Both the position numbers and the translations under genes were made by a program. Positions 15,410 through 23,132 of a DNA stretch of 24,092 nucleotides are shown here, piece by piece. Source of the stretch: an uncultured Phascolarctobacterium sp. (GTDB lineage Bacteria > Bacillota > Negativicutes > Acidaminococcales > Acidaminococcaceae); the NCBI GenBank assembly GCA_937901335.1, contig CALCHC010000126.1, positions 1 through 24,092 on the forward strand, read 5' to 3'. Below the pieces are notes generated by a model. That model worked only from the letters and a program-made list of their open reading frames with translations, was not told the origin of the DNA and searched no databases. Position 1 is the first letter of the stretch; the number at the start of each line of letters is the position of its first letter.

Positions 15410-15439
15410 ATTATAAATGGTTCCAGTTTACAGTGTCAA
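15410..15439 (-). promoter_or_regulatory. Promoter of the MNT-HEPN module
   Basis: TTGACA (15434-15439), 18-base spacer, TATAAT (15410-15415): both boxes match the consensus perfectly. An inverted repeat CAGTTT...AAACTG (15424-15429 and 15441-15446) brackets the -35 box and could be an operator. Confidence 0.88.
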
Positions 15440-15446
15440 CAAACTG
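15424..15446. promoter_or_regulatory. Possible operator dyad over the MNT-HEPN -35 box
   Basis: CAGTTT and AAACTG form a 6-bp inverted repeat with an 11-base gap centred near the -35 box. Toxin-antitoxin operons are often autoregulated, but this dyad is short. Confidence 0.35.
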
Positions 15447-15451
15447 TAGCA

Positions 15452-15497
15452 AACTCCGTCTAAACTAACGTACTTGATTAGTTAAGACGGAGTTTTT
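15452..15497 (+). terminator. Terminator-like hairpin, copy 2 of the recurring element
   Basis: A 17-bp stem with one mismatch (AACTCCGTCTAAACTAA at 15452-15468 against TTAGTTAAGACGGAGTT at 15478-15494), followed by TTTTTCTTTT on the plus strand. No plus-strand gene lies upstream. On the minus strand, where hsdR ends at 15533, only a weak T-run follows. It probably still helps end hsdR transcription. Confidence 0.75.
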
Positions 15498-15532
15498 CTT
15501 TTGCCACTTCAAAGCAAAATCTTGGCAAGTAT

Positions 15533-18500
15533 TTACTTTTTGTTGTATTCTTCTCTATTTTCAGCAGCCATCGAAGAATTGTCTTCTGTTTCCATATAAT
15601 AAACTTTCTTCTTTGGCTTCAACCGAGCATACAAAGCTGCACCAATAGTATTTTTAATTTCTTCCATCATTTCTGGCTCGCTAAACATCTTCATAAAGAA
15701 GTCGTTATTTTGATTGTAACGCTTCGCCGCCATATCCAAAAAATCCTTAGTGAAAAGAAGCATAAATGTTTTCAAATCCTTGCTTTGTGCATAACTACGC
15801 CACTTTTCTTCTGTGGCGTAATCGTTTTCGATTTGTAACAACACTTTATCCATTTCGGTAAAGTTTGTTCCATATTTTTTGTTGATTTTGTCGATGATTG
15901 CTGTTAAAGGATCTTTCTTCCTCTCTCCTCTACCAGCTTCGCCAGTAATTGGTTGGAAGCCTTCTTCCGAACCATCCAAGTTAATACTACCTTCAAATTC
16001 TTTTTCTAAACGATAGTATTCCAAACGAACCTTGTCATCCACAAAAACTTTTTCAACACCAGGTGAAGGCAACTCTTTATACAAGAACTTCGCGTAAACA
16101 CTAAACTTATGAATCTCTTTGTCGAAAAGTCTGCACACCTGAGTAATGAAAGCATAAATTCTGTTAAACCTTGCCAAAGTAGATTTAAACAAATCTTTCT
16201 TTTCGTCATTCAAAGCATCATACCTATCAAGAGCAGGGCGAATCGTTCCATGAAGTTTTCCTAAATCTCCATCAGATTGTTCGTCATTGGAAAAGAAAAT
16301 TTTAGCGAACTTTTCAATCTCCAAATCTTGATAAACTTGGAAATTATCTAACGTACTTTTCAAATCATAAATCACGTTAGGGTCTGTCTCTTTTTCTAAA
16401 ACAGTTTCTTCAAAATAAGGTTCAAATGCTTCTTTTATTTCTTCATCAGTATTAACAAAATCCAAAATAAAAGTGTCTTGCTTACCGCGAGTAGTTCTGT
16501 TCAAACGAGAAAGAGTTTGTACTGCCTTGACACCGCTCAACTTTTTATCAACAAACATCGTATGCAACAAAGGTTCATCAAAACCAGTTTGATATTTTTC
16601 TGCAACAATGAGCATACCAAAATCATCACTATGGAAAACTTCCGGCAAAGCATTTTCTTTTACGTGTTCTCCATCTTTTCCAACATTCAGTTTTTCTTCG
16701 GTGTAGGTATTACCATCGTCAGTAACTTCTCCAGAAAAAGCAACAAGCACATCTAAATCCTTGTAACCTTTTAATTCGATTTGGTTTTTAAATTCATGGA
16801 AGTACCTTACAGCGTGCAAACGAGAAGGAGTAACAAGCATAGCTTTTGCCTTACCGCCAATTTTATATCTGGTTACATTTCTAAAATGTTCCAAAACAAT
16901 GGAAGCTTTTTGGGAAATATTATGCGGATGCAAAGTTTCATACTTGCGAATTGCTTTTACACCAGCCGCAGTATCCAGTTGTGGATTATCAGGAATAGTT
17001 TTGATGATTTTGTAATACATCTTATAGGTAGTATAGTTTTGCAAAACATCTAAAATAAAACCTTCATCAATAGCTTGACGCATGGAATAGATATGGAACG
17101 GATGATACTTTCCTTCTGCATCCTTCCAACCAAACATATTCAAGGTTTTATCTTTAGGAGTTGCAGTAAATGCAAAGAAAGACAAATTTTCGTGCTGACC
17201 ATGAGCAACCAGTTCATCAATCAACTTATCTTGCTTTTCATCTCTTTGTGCTTCGTCCTCATTATCAAATTCAGCGTATTCTTCCAAAAGCTTTTCGGTA
17301 TATGCCAAAGCTCGTTTTAATTTTTTAGCAGCATCACCAGTTTGAGAAGAATGTGCTTCGTCAATGATAACAGCAAATCTCTTACTACCGCTTTCAACTT
17401 CCTTATAAATCACAGGGAACTTTTGCAAAGTAGTAATAATAATACCAGCACCGTTTTCAATAGCATCTTTAAGCTGTTTAGAATTTTTATCAACCTTAAC
17501 CACAACACCTTGCACGTGGTCAAATTGGTAAACAGTTTCTTGAAGCTGACTATCCAAAACTTTTCTATCAGTAACGATAATTACAGATTGGAAAATCTTT
17601 TCATCATTGTAATCGTGCAAACCACTTAAACGATGAGCAAGCCAAGCAATGGAATTAGACTTGCCTGAACCTGCACTATGTTGAATAAGATAATTTTTAC
17701 CTGCACCAAATTCCTTAACATCTGCCAACAATTTAGTCACTACATCTAATTGGTGATAACGAGGGAAAATCATACGTTCTGATTTAACTTCACCAGTCTT
17801 TTTATCTTTAACTACTTCCAAGTGTATGTACTTATGTAAAATTTCAAACAAACGGTCTTTGCATAAAACCTTCTCCCACAAATAGGAAGTATCATAACCA
17901 TTCTCATTAATGGGATTGCCTTTACCACCAACATTACCTGCACCTTTGTTACCTTGATTGAAAGGCAGGAAGTAAGTTTTTGCGCCTTCCAACTTGGTAG
18001 TCATATACACATTGCTCAAATCAACAGCAAAATGAACAAGTACACGATTCTTAAATTCAAAGATGGCATCTTTGCTAGCACGGTCAAATTTATATTGATT
18101 GATAGCATTTGCAGTGTTTTGTCCTGTAAATTGACATTTCAATTCCATTGTTACAACAGGAATACCATTCAAGAACAAAACAATATCAATACTATTTTCG
18201 TTCATCAAGGAATAATGAAGTTGTCTAGTGCAATGTAAAATATTATCTTCGTATTGTTTTTTGCTAGTTTCGTTAATAGAAGTTTCCGGATTCCAGTAAA
18301 CTGCTCTAAAAGTAATACCTCTATCAACAAAGCCTTTACGCAAAATTTTTAAGATACCGTTAAGTTTTACTTCACGACAAAAGCGTTCAACAATTTGTCT
18401 TTCGCTATCCGCACCGTAAATTTTAACGTAGCGTTCCCAATTTTTAGGTTGGCTTGTTTTGATGAAGCTAATAAAAGTTTCTTTGTCTAAAGCAAGTTTG

Positions 18501-18604
18501 CGGTCAAAAGCGGATGGATTCCCCTTTTTATAACCGCCTTCTTTTAACAAGTAAGCTTCTATATCTTCTTCAAACCGTCTTTCCTTCACATCAAAATCAG
18601 ACAC
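15533..18604 (-). CDS. hsdR: Type I restriction endonuclease, R (HsdR) subunit
   Basis: The 1023-residue motor and nuclease subunit that translocates and cuts unmethylated DNA. The N-terminal PD-(D/E)xK nuclease shows D140 in SIDIVLF and E154-x-K156 in VTMELKC. The superfamily 2 helicase follows: Walker A HSAGSGKS (309-316), DEAH box D415-H418 in VIIDEAHSS, motif III FAFTATP and motif VI QTLSRLNRT. Its length is like EcoR124-type HsdR, and no frameshift is seen, so it looks functional. The start is GTG, directly preceded by an in-frame TAG. The upstream sequence AAGGGAAGTGAGTTAG resembles the end of hsdS. In most type I loci hsdR neighbours hsdS or hsdM directly; here a HEPN gene lies between. 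Confidence 0.96.
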   Translation of the reverse strand: MSDFDVKERRFEEDIEAYLLKEGGYKKGNPSAFDRKLALDKETFISFIKTSQPKNWERYVKIYGADSERQIVERFCREVKLNGILKILRKGFVDRGITFRAVYWNPETSINETSKKQYEDNILHCTRQLHYSLMNENSIDIVLFLNGIPVVTMELKCQFTGQNTANAINQYKFDRASKDAIFEFKNRVLVHFAVDLSNVYMTTKLEGAKTYFLPFNQGNKGAGNVGGKGNPINENGYDTSYLWEKVLCKDRLFEILHKYIHLEVVKDKKTGEVKSERMIFPRYHQLDVVTKLLADVKEFGAGKNYLIQHSAGSGKSNSIAWLAHRLSGLHDYNDEKIFQSVIIVTDRKVLDSQLQETVYQFDHVQGVVVKVDKNSKQLKDAIENGAGIIITTLQKFPVIYKEVESGSKRFAVIIDEAHSSQTGDAAKKLKRALAYTEKLLEEYAEFDNEDEAQRDEKQDKLIDELVAHGQHENLSFFAFTATPKDKTLNMFGWKDAEGKYHPFHIYSMRQAIDEGFILDVLQNYTTYKMYYKIIKTIPDNPQLDTAAGVKAIRKYETLHPHNISQKASIVLEHFRNVTRYKIGGKAKAMLVTPSRLHAVRYFHEFKNQIELKGYKDLDVLVAFSGEVTDDGNTYTEEKLNVGKDGEHVKENALPEVFHSDDFGMLIVAEKYQTGFDEPLLHTMFVDKKLSGVKAVQTLSRLNRTTRGKQDTFILDFVNTDEEIKEAFEPYFEETVLEKETDPNVIYDLKSTLDNFQVYQDLEIEKFAKIFFSNDEQSDGDLGKLHGTIRPALDRYDALNDEKKDLFKSTLARFNRIYAFITQVCRLFDKEIHKFSVYAKFLYKELPSPGVEKVFVDDKVRLEYYRLEKEFEGSINLDGSEEGFQPITGEAGRGERKKDPLTAIIDKINKKYGTNFTEMDKVLLQIENDYATEEKWRSYAQSKDLKTFMLLFTKDFLDMAAKRYNQNNDFFMKMFSEPEMMEEIKNTIGAALYARLKPKKKVYYMETEDNSSMAAENREEYNKK

Positions 18605-18649
18605 CTAACTCACTTCCCTTTTAAAAACTACTTTTAACTACATTAACCT

Positions 18650-19993
18650 TTAATATGCTAAAATTTTATTTCCCTTAAACAACTTTAATATTTCTTCTCT
18701 ACTCATCCCGATTCTATTCAACAAACAACAATAGACTAATCCAGATAAAACATGAGCCGTCAACTCTATTTTACCATCCATGACTCTATAAGAACCGTGC
18801 GTAACATCATTTCTAAATTTTACAAACTCATTAATTTCTTCGCGACCTATCACCGTATTTAACGGATTGAATCGTTGCATTTCATCAGCATATCTTTCAT
18901 AAAGCAGTAATATTTTATCACTAGCTGTCATAGACCAATTTCTTATACTACCAAAAATCATATCATAAGTTTTAGGAGACAGACAATCACTGCTTTTTCT
19001 GTGTCGCCTTACCACTTCTTTTACATCTTCAACTAGAGCTTTTAAACGTTCTTGTTCCACATCCATCAAGTCATTAATGAAACTCAACTCACATTCTAGT
19101 GAAGAACAGATTTCTTTAATCATTGAATTGGTCACATTAAATAAATTTGTTCTACTTGGTAACAAAAATCCCAAGACATAAGATGGCTTTTTATCACTAT
19201 TTCTATAAAACAACTCTAAAGCTGCCGGTAAACAATTCCCCAAATCTTCAAAAGTTATACAGCTACTCGCACTTACTTTTTCTAAAGCGTAATCTTGTTT
19301 TATATAAAGTTGTGCAAACGAATCAAAAAAGCGTTTCCCATTATTATATTTCCATAATTTTATTTCATCAAAACCTACATTTGTACACCCAGTCATAAAA
19401 GACAATAATCTTTTAATAATATCAACGTGTCCTAATATTTGTTTTAAACTTTGGCATCCATCGAAAGACAATTTTAATCTTACACCATTATCCTTGATAT
19501 CTACCCCATAAGTTCCGTTGCCGTAACTAACAGAATTATATAATGCTATTCTGCATTTTTGAAATCCTATTGTAAAATTATATTCTTTCTTATTATCTTT
19601 TTCTTTTACAACGAAATTTCCTTCTTCCGTAACTTCTAACTTGCAAGACTCTCTAGAAAACAAATGATTTAACGTTCCACCAATAAATTCTATTGCACCA
19701 ATATACTGAATCTCATCTTTACAAAACTTATACTTACCAACAGCGTACGCAGATATATTAATGCTAGTACTACCATATAGCCAAATTCCATTTTCTCCAG
19801 TATACAAAGAAATTGGCAATCCCATTGTGGTTCTACCATTTACGAATCCATCTACATTTGGCTTCACATTCTTCATGTAATCACAAGAAAATTCTTTGTC
19901 AAAAAAGGTAAACACATAGTTATTACTGAAAAAAGCTACTTCCGTTTCTTCAGCAGTTATAAAACCATTTCTCGGTGCATTGGTATCTTTCAC
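18650..19993 (-). CDS. ApeA-like HEPN-domain protein inside the type I restriction operon (candidate guarded RNase)
   Basis: A 447-residue protein with no link to HsdM, HsdS or HsdR. The first 220 or so residues are beta-rich with many Gly and aromatic residues (IEFIGGTLNHLF about 101-112), like the sensor-type N-terminal domain of ApeA anti-phage proteins. The helical C-terminal half ends in a HEPN domain with an intact ribonuclease motif R394-x4-H399 (FVKFRNDVTHGSY). The start is GTG, only 3 bases after the hsdS stop; its ribosome site AAGGAAG is the end of hsdS, so translation is coupled to hsdS. hsdR follows after 45 bases. The domain call is from remembered family patterns, not a search. 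The inferred role is phage-triggered RNA cleavage, perhaps held in check by the restriction complex. Confidence 0.75.
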   Translation of the reverse strand: MKDTNAPRNGFITAEETEVAFFSNNYVFTFFDKEFSCDYMKNVKPNVDGFVNGRTTMGLPISLYTGENGIWLYGSTSINISAYAVGKYKFCKDEIQYIGAIEFIGGTLNHLFSRESCKLEVTEEGNFVVKEKDNKKEYNFTIGFQKCRIALYNSVSYGNGTYGVDIKDNGVRLKLSFDGCQSLKQILGHVDIIKRLLSFMTGCTNVGFDEIKLWKYNNGKRFFDSFAQLYIKQDYALEKVSASSCITFEDLGNCLPAALELFYRNSDKKPSYVLGFLLPSRTNLFNVTNSMIKEICSSLECELSFINDLMDVEQERLKALVEDVKEVVRRHRKSSDCLSPKTYDMIFGSIRNWSMTASDKILLLYERYADEMQRFNPLNTVIGREEINEFVKFRNDVTHGSYRVMDGKIELTAHVLSGLVYCCLLNRIGMSREEILKLFKGNKILAY

Positions 19994-19996
19994 TAC

Positions 19997-21259
19997 CTAC
20001 ACTTCCTTTTTCCCCGTCACAACTTCATAAATAAAAGATTTTTTATACTCTTTTATTTTTTCAATAACGATAAGTCTGTCTTTTATGGTCTTATCAATCT
20101 TGTTAACTACATCATTTAGATAAGAAATTATTTCTCGTTGTTCATTTAAAGGCGGAACAGGAATTTTTAAAGATCGCAAATCGTCTCTCGACACTTTTAA
20201 TCTACAAGTATTAATCCTATCGTCACCTCTATCAATTGACATAATACCCTTACCTAAACTGTGTAAAACTTTTCTCATCGTTTTACACTTCAGCAGATAA
20301 TCGCAATATCTAGCTATTTCATGATTTTCTTCATCATCATAATAAGTATAATACGCTGGGCTCACACAACCAAAATAATTAGATGTACCTATAGCACCAA
20401 CTATCATATTCATACTATTTAAAACCAAATCACCTTTATAAGTTAATTTGTATTGAGAAACATCATCTTTGAACCTATCTAGATTTGTAGTTTTTTCAGC
20501 ATACAAAGTCACACCTTTATCAATAGACAAAGACAACCGTTCAGATGTTTTTATTGGTATATTCTTTTCAGAACGTTCTTTTAAAACAAACTTAAAAGGT
20601 AAAAACTTCCAATGTGCGGGTATCTTTCCAAGCCACTCAACACCACTATCTTTCATTTCAACATCAGGATTCAAACCTTTAGTAACCGCTTCTGTTATAA
20701 CAGAAAGCTTATACTCTTTAAGTTTTTCAATAACAGCTTGTTGCTTTTCAATGATAGCGTCAATCTTAGAACATTTAGAATCAAGATAGTCTGCAATACG
20801 TTGCTGTTCTGCAATATTTGGAATCAAAGTTTTTATAGTAGCCATCTCATTATTCATTATTTTATAACCGTTAGTATCCGCCCGTTTATGATAGAACGCA
20901 ATATGTTCCAAAGCATATTTTTGATAGAGCAAACAAACAGAGTCACTCAAAGGTTTTAAAGTTCCACATACATTAGTACAATTATGTTTACCTTTTCTTA
21001 GAAATACAGTACCCGCATTAGCACCATCTGTAGTCCATGTTAACTGTTCATCTTCAAAATCGTAAGAGTTTATATACCCCAAACAACCTTCATTTTTAGT
21101 TTGGGAAGAATAAACTGGATAAATTCCATCATCAACTAATTCCGTCTGTGCAATTACCCTACCTCTACCAATATTAAATAAATATCTTACCTGTGCTACT
21201 TCCCAATCCTGCGGTATTTCCCCTATCCATTCAACACCGCTATCTTTCATTGCTCTCAT
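19997..21259 (-). CDS. hsdS: Type I restriction-modification specificity subunit (HsdS)
   Basis: The 420-residue DNA-recognition subunit. It has two target recognition domains, about 20-150 and 220-365, each introduced by a near-identical block: MKDSGVEWIGEIPQDW at 4-19 and MKDSGVEWLGKIPAHW at 202-217. Each is followed by a dimer-helix block (EQQRIADYLDSKCSKID and EQREIISYLNDVVNKID) ending in AVTKGL or VVTGKKEV. The two half-sites of the recognition sequence cannot be predicted by eye. The ATG overlaps the hsdM stop by 4 bases (ATGA at 21256-21259). Near-identical DNA repeats inside the gene would allow exchange of recognition domains. A second ATG, three codons in, is possible as start. Confidence 0.95.
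   Translation of the reverse strand: MRAMKDSGVEWIGEIPQDWEVAQVRYLFNIGRGRVIAQTELVDDGIYPVYSSQTKNEGCLGYINSYDFEDEQLTWTTDGANAGTVFLRKGKHNCTNVCGTLKPLSDSVCLLYQKYALEHIAFYHKRADTNGYKIMNNEMATIKTLIPNIAEQQRIADYLDSKCSKIDAIIEKQQAVIEKLKEYKLSVITEAVTKGLNPDVEMKDSGVEWLGKIPAHWKFLPFKFVLKERSEKNIPIKTSERLSLSIDKGVTLYAEKTTNLDRFKDDVSQYKLTYKGDLVLNSMNMIVGAIGTSNYFGCVSPAYYTYYDDEENHEIARYCDYLLKCKTMRKVLHSLGKGIMSIDRGDDRINTCRLKVSRDDLRSLKIPVPPLNEQREIISYLNDVVNKIDKTIKDRLIVIEKIKEYKKSFIYEVVTGKKEV
20045..20068. repeat. hsdS internal repeat B, distal copy
   Basis: This 24-base stretch is repeated at 20711-20734 with 2 mismatches. Both encode the LKEYK/IKEYK helix end after each recognition domain. Confidence 0.8.
20633..20656. repeat. 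hsdS internal repeat A, central copy
   Basis: This 24-base stretch is repeated at 21227-21250 with 2 mismatches. Both encode MKDSGVEW ahead of each recognition domain. Confidence 0.85.
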
Positions 21260-22986
21260 AAGTCAAATACCTCTTCCAAGCTACCGGAAAGCTCTGTTTC
21301 TAATTCCATAATCTCTGCCATAATTTCAGCAGAAGGTCTCGGTGCTTCATATTTGTAGAAATAACGAGTAAAAGGAATTTCATAGCCGACTTTAGATTTC
21401 TTTTCATCAATCCAAGCATCAGAAGCAAAGGGTAAAACTTCACGCTTAAAATATTCCGCAATATCTTCTTTCAACGGAACATTCTCAGTATCACGCAAAG
21501 CAGCATCTGCTTGTGGCTTGCCTTTTTTCAAAACAAGTTCGCCTTGTTCATCACGCAAAGGTCGTTCTACAACAATCTTGGTATAACCAAAATCTTCGTT
21601 ATCGTAAATTTTACTAAGTTCAGTTTCTTTAAAGTCTCCGTACAAATTGGTAATCTCTGCAATGGCAGTTTCAGAAATGTCATTACGTTTGTTGCCTAAA
21701 GCCTTGCGACGTTTTTCAAACAAACCATTTGCGTTAATAAGTTGAACCTTACCTTTGCGTTTAGTGCCTTGCTTTTTATTAGAGAGTACCCAAATATAAG
21801 TAGCAATGCCTGTGTTATAGAAAATGTCATTAGGCAATGCGATGATTGCTTCCAACAAATCGTTTTCTAAAATATACTTACGAATCTCAGAAGGACCACT
21901 GCCCGCATCACCAGTAAACAGTGGAGAACCATTGTGAATAATGGCAATACGACTACCACCATTACTGCGGTCTTGCATTTTAGAAATAGCAGTCATCAAG
22001 AAAAGCATTTGACCGTCGCTTGCAGCAGGTAAACCTGCTCCAAATCTACCTGCAAAACCCTTCTTAGCTTCTGCTTCTACTTTAGCCTTTTCGTTTTTCC
22101 ATTCTCTCCCAAACGGAGGATTAGAAATAATATAATCAAACTTATGTCCTTCAAACTTATCATCAGACAAAGTATTACCGTCTTTAATAAAATCTGCGTT
22201 ATTTCCTTTAATGAGCATATCTGCTTTGCAAATAGCAAAAGTTTGGTCATTAATTTCTTGACCAAAAGCCATCAATTCTGTAGAAGCATTAAGCTTGCTT
22301 AAATATTCTTCTGCAACAGAAAGCATACCACCAGTACCACAAGCAGGATCATAAATAGTTTTAACAACATTGTTGCCAGAAAGTACATCGTTATCATCAT
22401 AGAACAAAATATTTACCATAAGCTGGATAACTTCACGCGGAGTATAGTGTTGCCCTGCATCTTCGTTATGTGCTTCAGAAAATCTACGAATGATTTCTTC
22501 AAAGATGTAACCCATTTCTAAATTGGAGATTACATCAGGATGAAGATTAGCCTTTGCAGTGGTAAACTCTTTCAGAACAATATATAAAATGTCTTTATTC
22601 GCCATAGTATTGATATGGGTATCAAACTTAAACTTTTGAATAATGTCTTGGACATTTTCAGAAAACCCATTCAGATAGTCACGGAAGTTTGCTTCTATAT
22701 CATTAGGAGCAGCCAACAATTTTTCAAAAGTAAATTTACTTGTGTTATAAAAAGGATGACCAGAAGCATTGCGTAATAATACATCACGCAACGGTAAATT
22801 TTTTACACTTTCATATTTTTCAAGCACTGCATCTTTAGTATCTGCTAAAATACAATCGAAACGACGAATTACAGTCAAAGGAAGAATAACCTCGCCGTAT
22901 TCGTGAGGTTTGTAGACACCAGTTAATTTATCAGCAATCGCCCAAATCAAGGACGCTTTTTCATTTACATTTGCACTTAAAGACAT
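21256..22986 (-). CDS. hsdM: Type I restriction-modification DNA methyltransferase (HsdM), N6-adenine
   Basis: The 576-residue modification subunit, which methylates adenine using S-adenosylmethionine and forms the M2S core with HsdS. The N-terminal HsdM helical domain spans about 10-140. The catalytic domain follows with QHYTPREV (179-186), motif I DPACGTGGML (213-222) and motif IV NPPFG (289-293), which is the N/D-PP-F/Y type for N6-adenine. It is the first gene of the operon. The start ATG has GGAGG 8 bases upstream. It appears intact and should protect host DNA. Confidence 0.97.
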   Translation of the reverse strand: MSLSANVNEKASLIWAIADKLTGVYKPHEYGEVILPLTVIRRFDCILADTKDAVLEKYESVKNLPLRDVLLRNASGHPFYNTSKFTFEKLLAAPNDIEANFRDYLNGFSENVQDIIQKFKFDTHINTMANKDILYIVLKEFTTAKANLHPDVISNLEMGYIFEEIIRRFSEAHNEDAGQHYTPREVIQLMVNILFYDDNDVLSGNNVVKTIYDPACGTGGMLSVAEEYLSKLNASTELMAFGQEINDQTFAICKADMLIKGNNADFIKDGNTLSDDKFEGHKFDYIISNPPFGREWKNEKAKVEAEAKKGFAGRFGAGLPAASDGQMLFLMTAISKMQDRSNGGSRIAIIHNGSPLFTGDAGSGPSEIRKYILENDLLEAIIALPNDIFYNTGIATYIWVLSNKKQGTKRKGKVQLINANGLFEKRRKALGNKRNDISETAIAEITNLYGDFKETELSKIYDNEDFGYTKIVVERPLRDEQGELVLKKGKPQADAALRDTENVPLKEDIAEYFKREVLPFASDAWIDEKKSKVGYEIPFTRYFYKYEAPRPSAEIMAEIMELETELSGSLEEVFDL

Positions 22987-23022
22987 TGTTGGAACCTCCG
23001 TAGAGAATTTTCTTATAAGTTT

Positions 23023-23061
23023 ATTTTAACATAACGTCTAAAAAATTTCACAAATCGTTAT
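23023..23061 (-). promoter_or_regulatory. Probable hsd operon promoter with an inverted repeat
   Basis: The minus strand reads TGTTAAAAT (extended -10, TAAAAT at 23023-23028). TTGTGA at 23048-23053 lies 19 bases upstream, a wide spacing. ATAACG (23031-23036) and CGTTAT (23056-23061) form an inverted repeat across the promoter, a possible regulator site. The 5' leader to hsdM would be about 30 bases. Confidence 0.45.
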
Positions 23062-23083
23062 ATTTCTAACGCAAGGAATTTAA

Positions 23084-23122
23084 AACAAAAAGCTCTGTCT
23101 AAAATTAATTGGACAGAGCTTT
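23084..23122 (-). terminator. Terminator hairpin after the DUF5677-like gene
   Basis: A 14-bp stem with one G-U pair (AAAGCTCTGTCTAA at 23089-23102 against TTGGACAGAGCTTT at 23109-23122), loop AATTAA. On the minus strand it is followed by TTTTTGTTTTAAA. The stem sequence resembles the hairpins at 14597 and 15452. Confidence 0.88.
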
Positions 23123-23132
23123 AAATATGTTA

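Noticed and set aside
15424..15497. A CRISPR-like or attachment-site repeat near the hairpin before hsdR
   Set aside because: There are only two similar hairpins with different spacers, no regular repeat-spacer units, and no integrase or cas gene.
18650..19993. The HEPN gene as PrrC or RloC
   Set aside because: No Walker A motif or ABC-type ATPase domain is present in the protein, and its N-terminal half is beta-rich.
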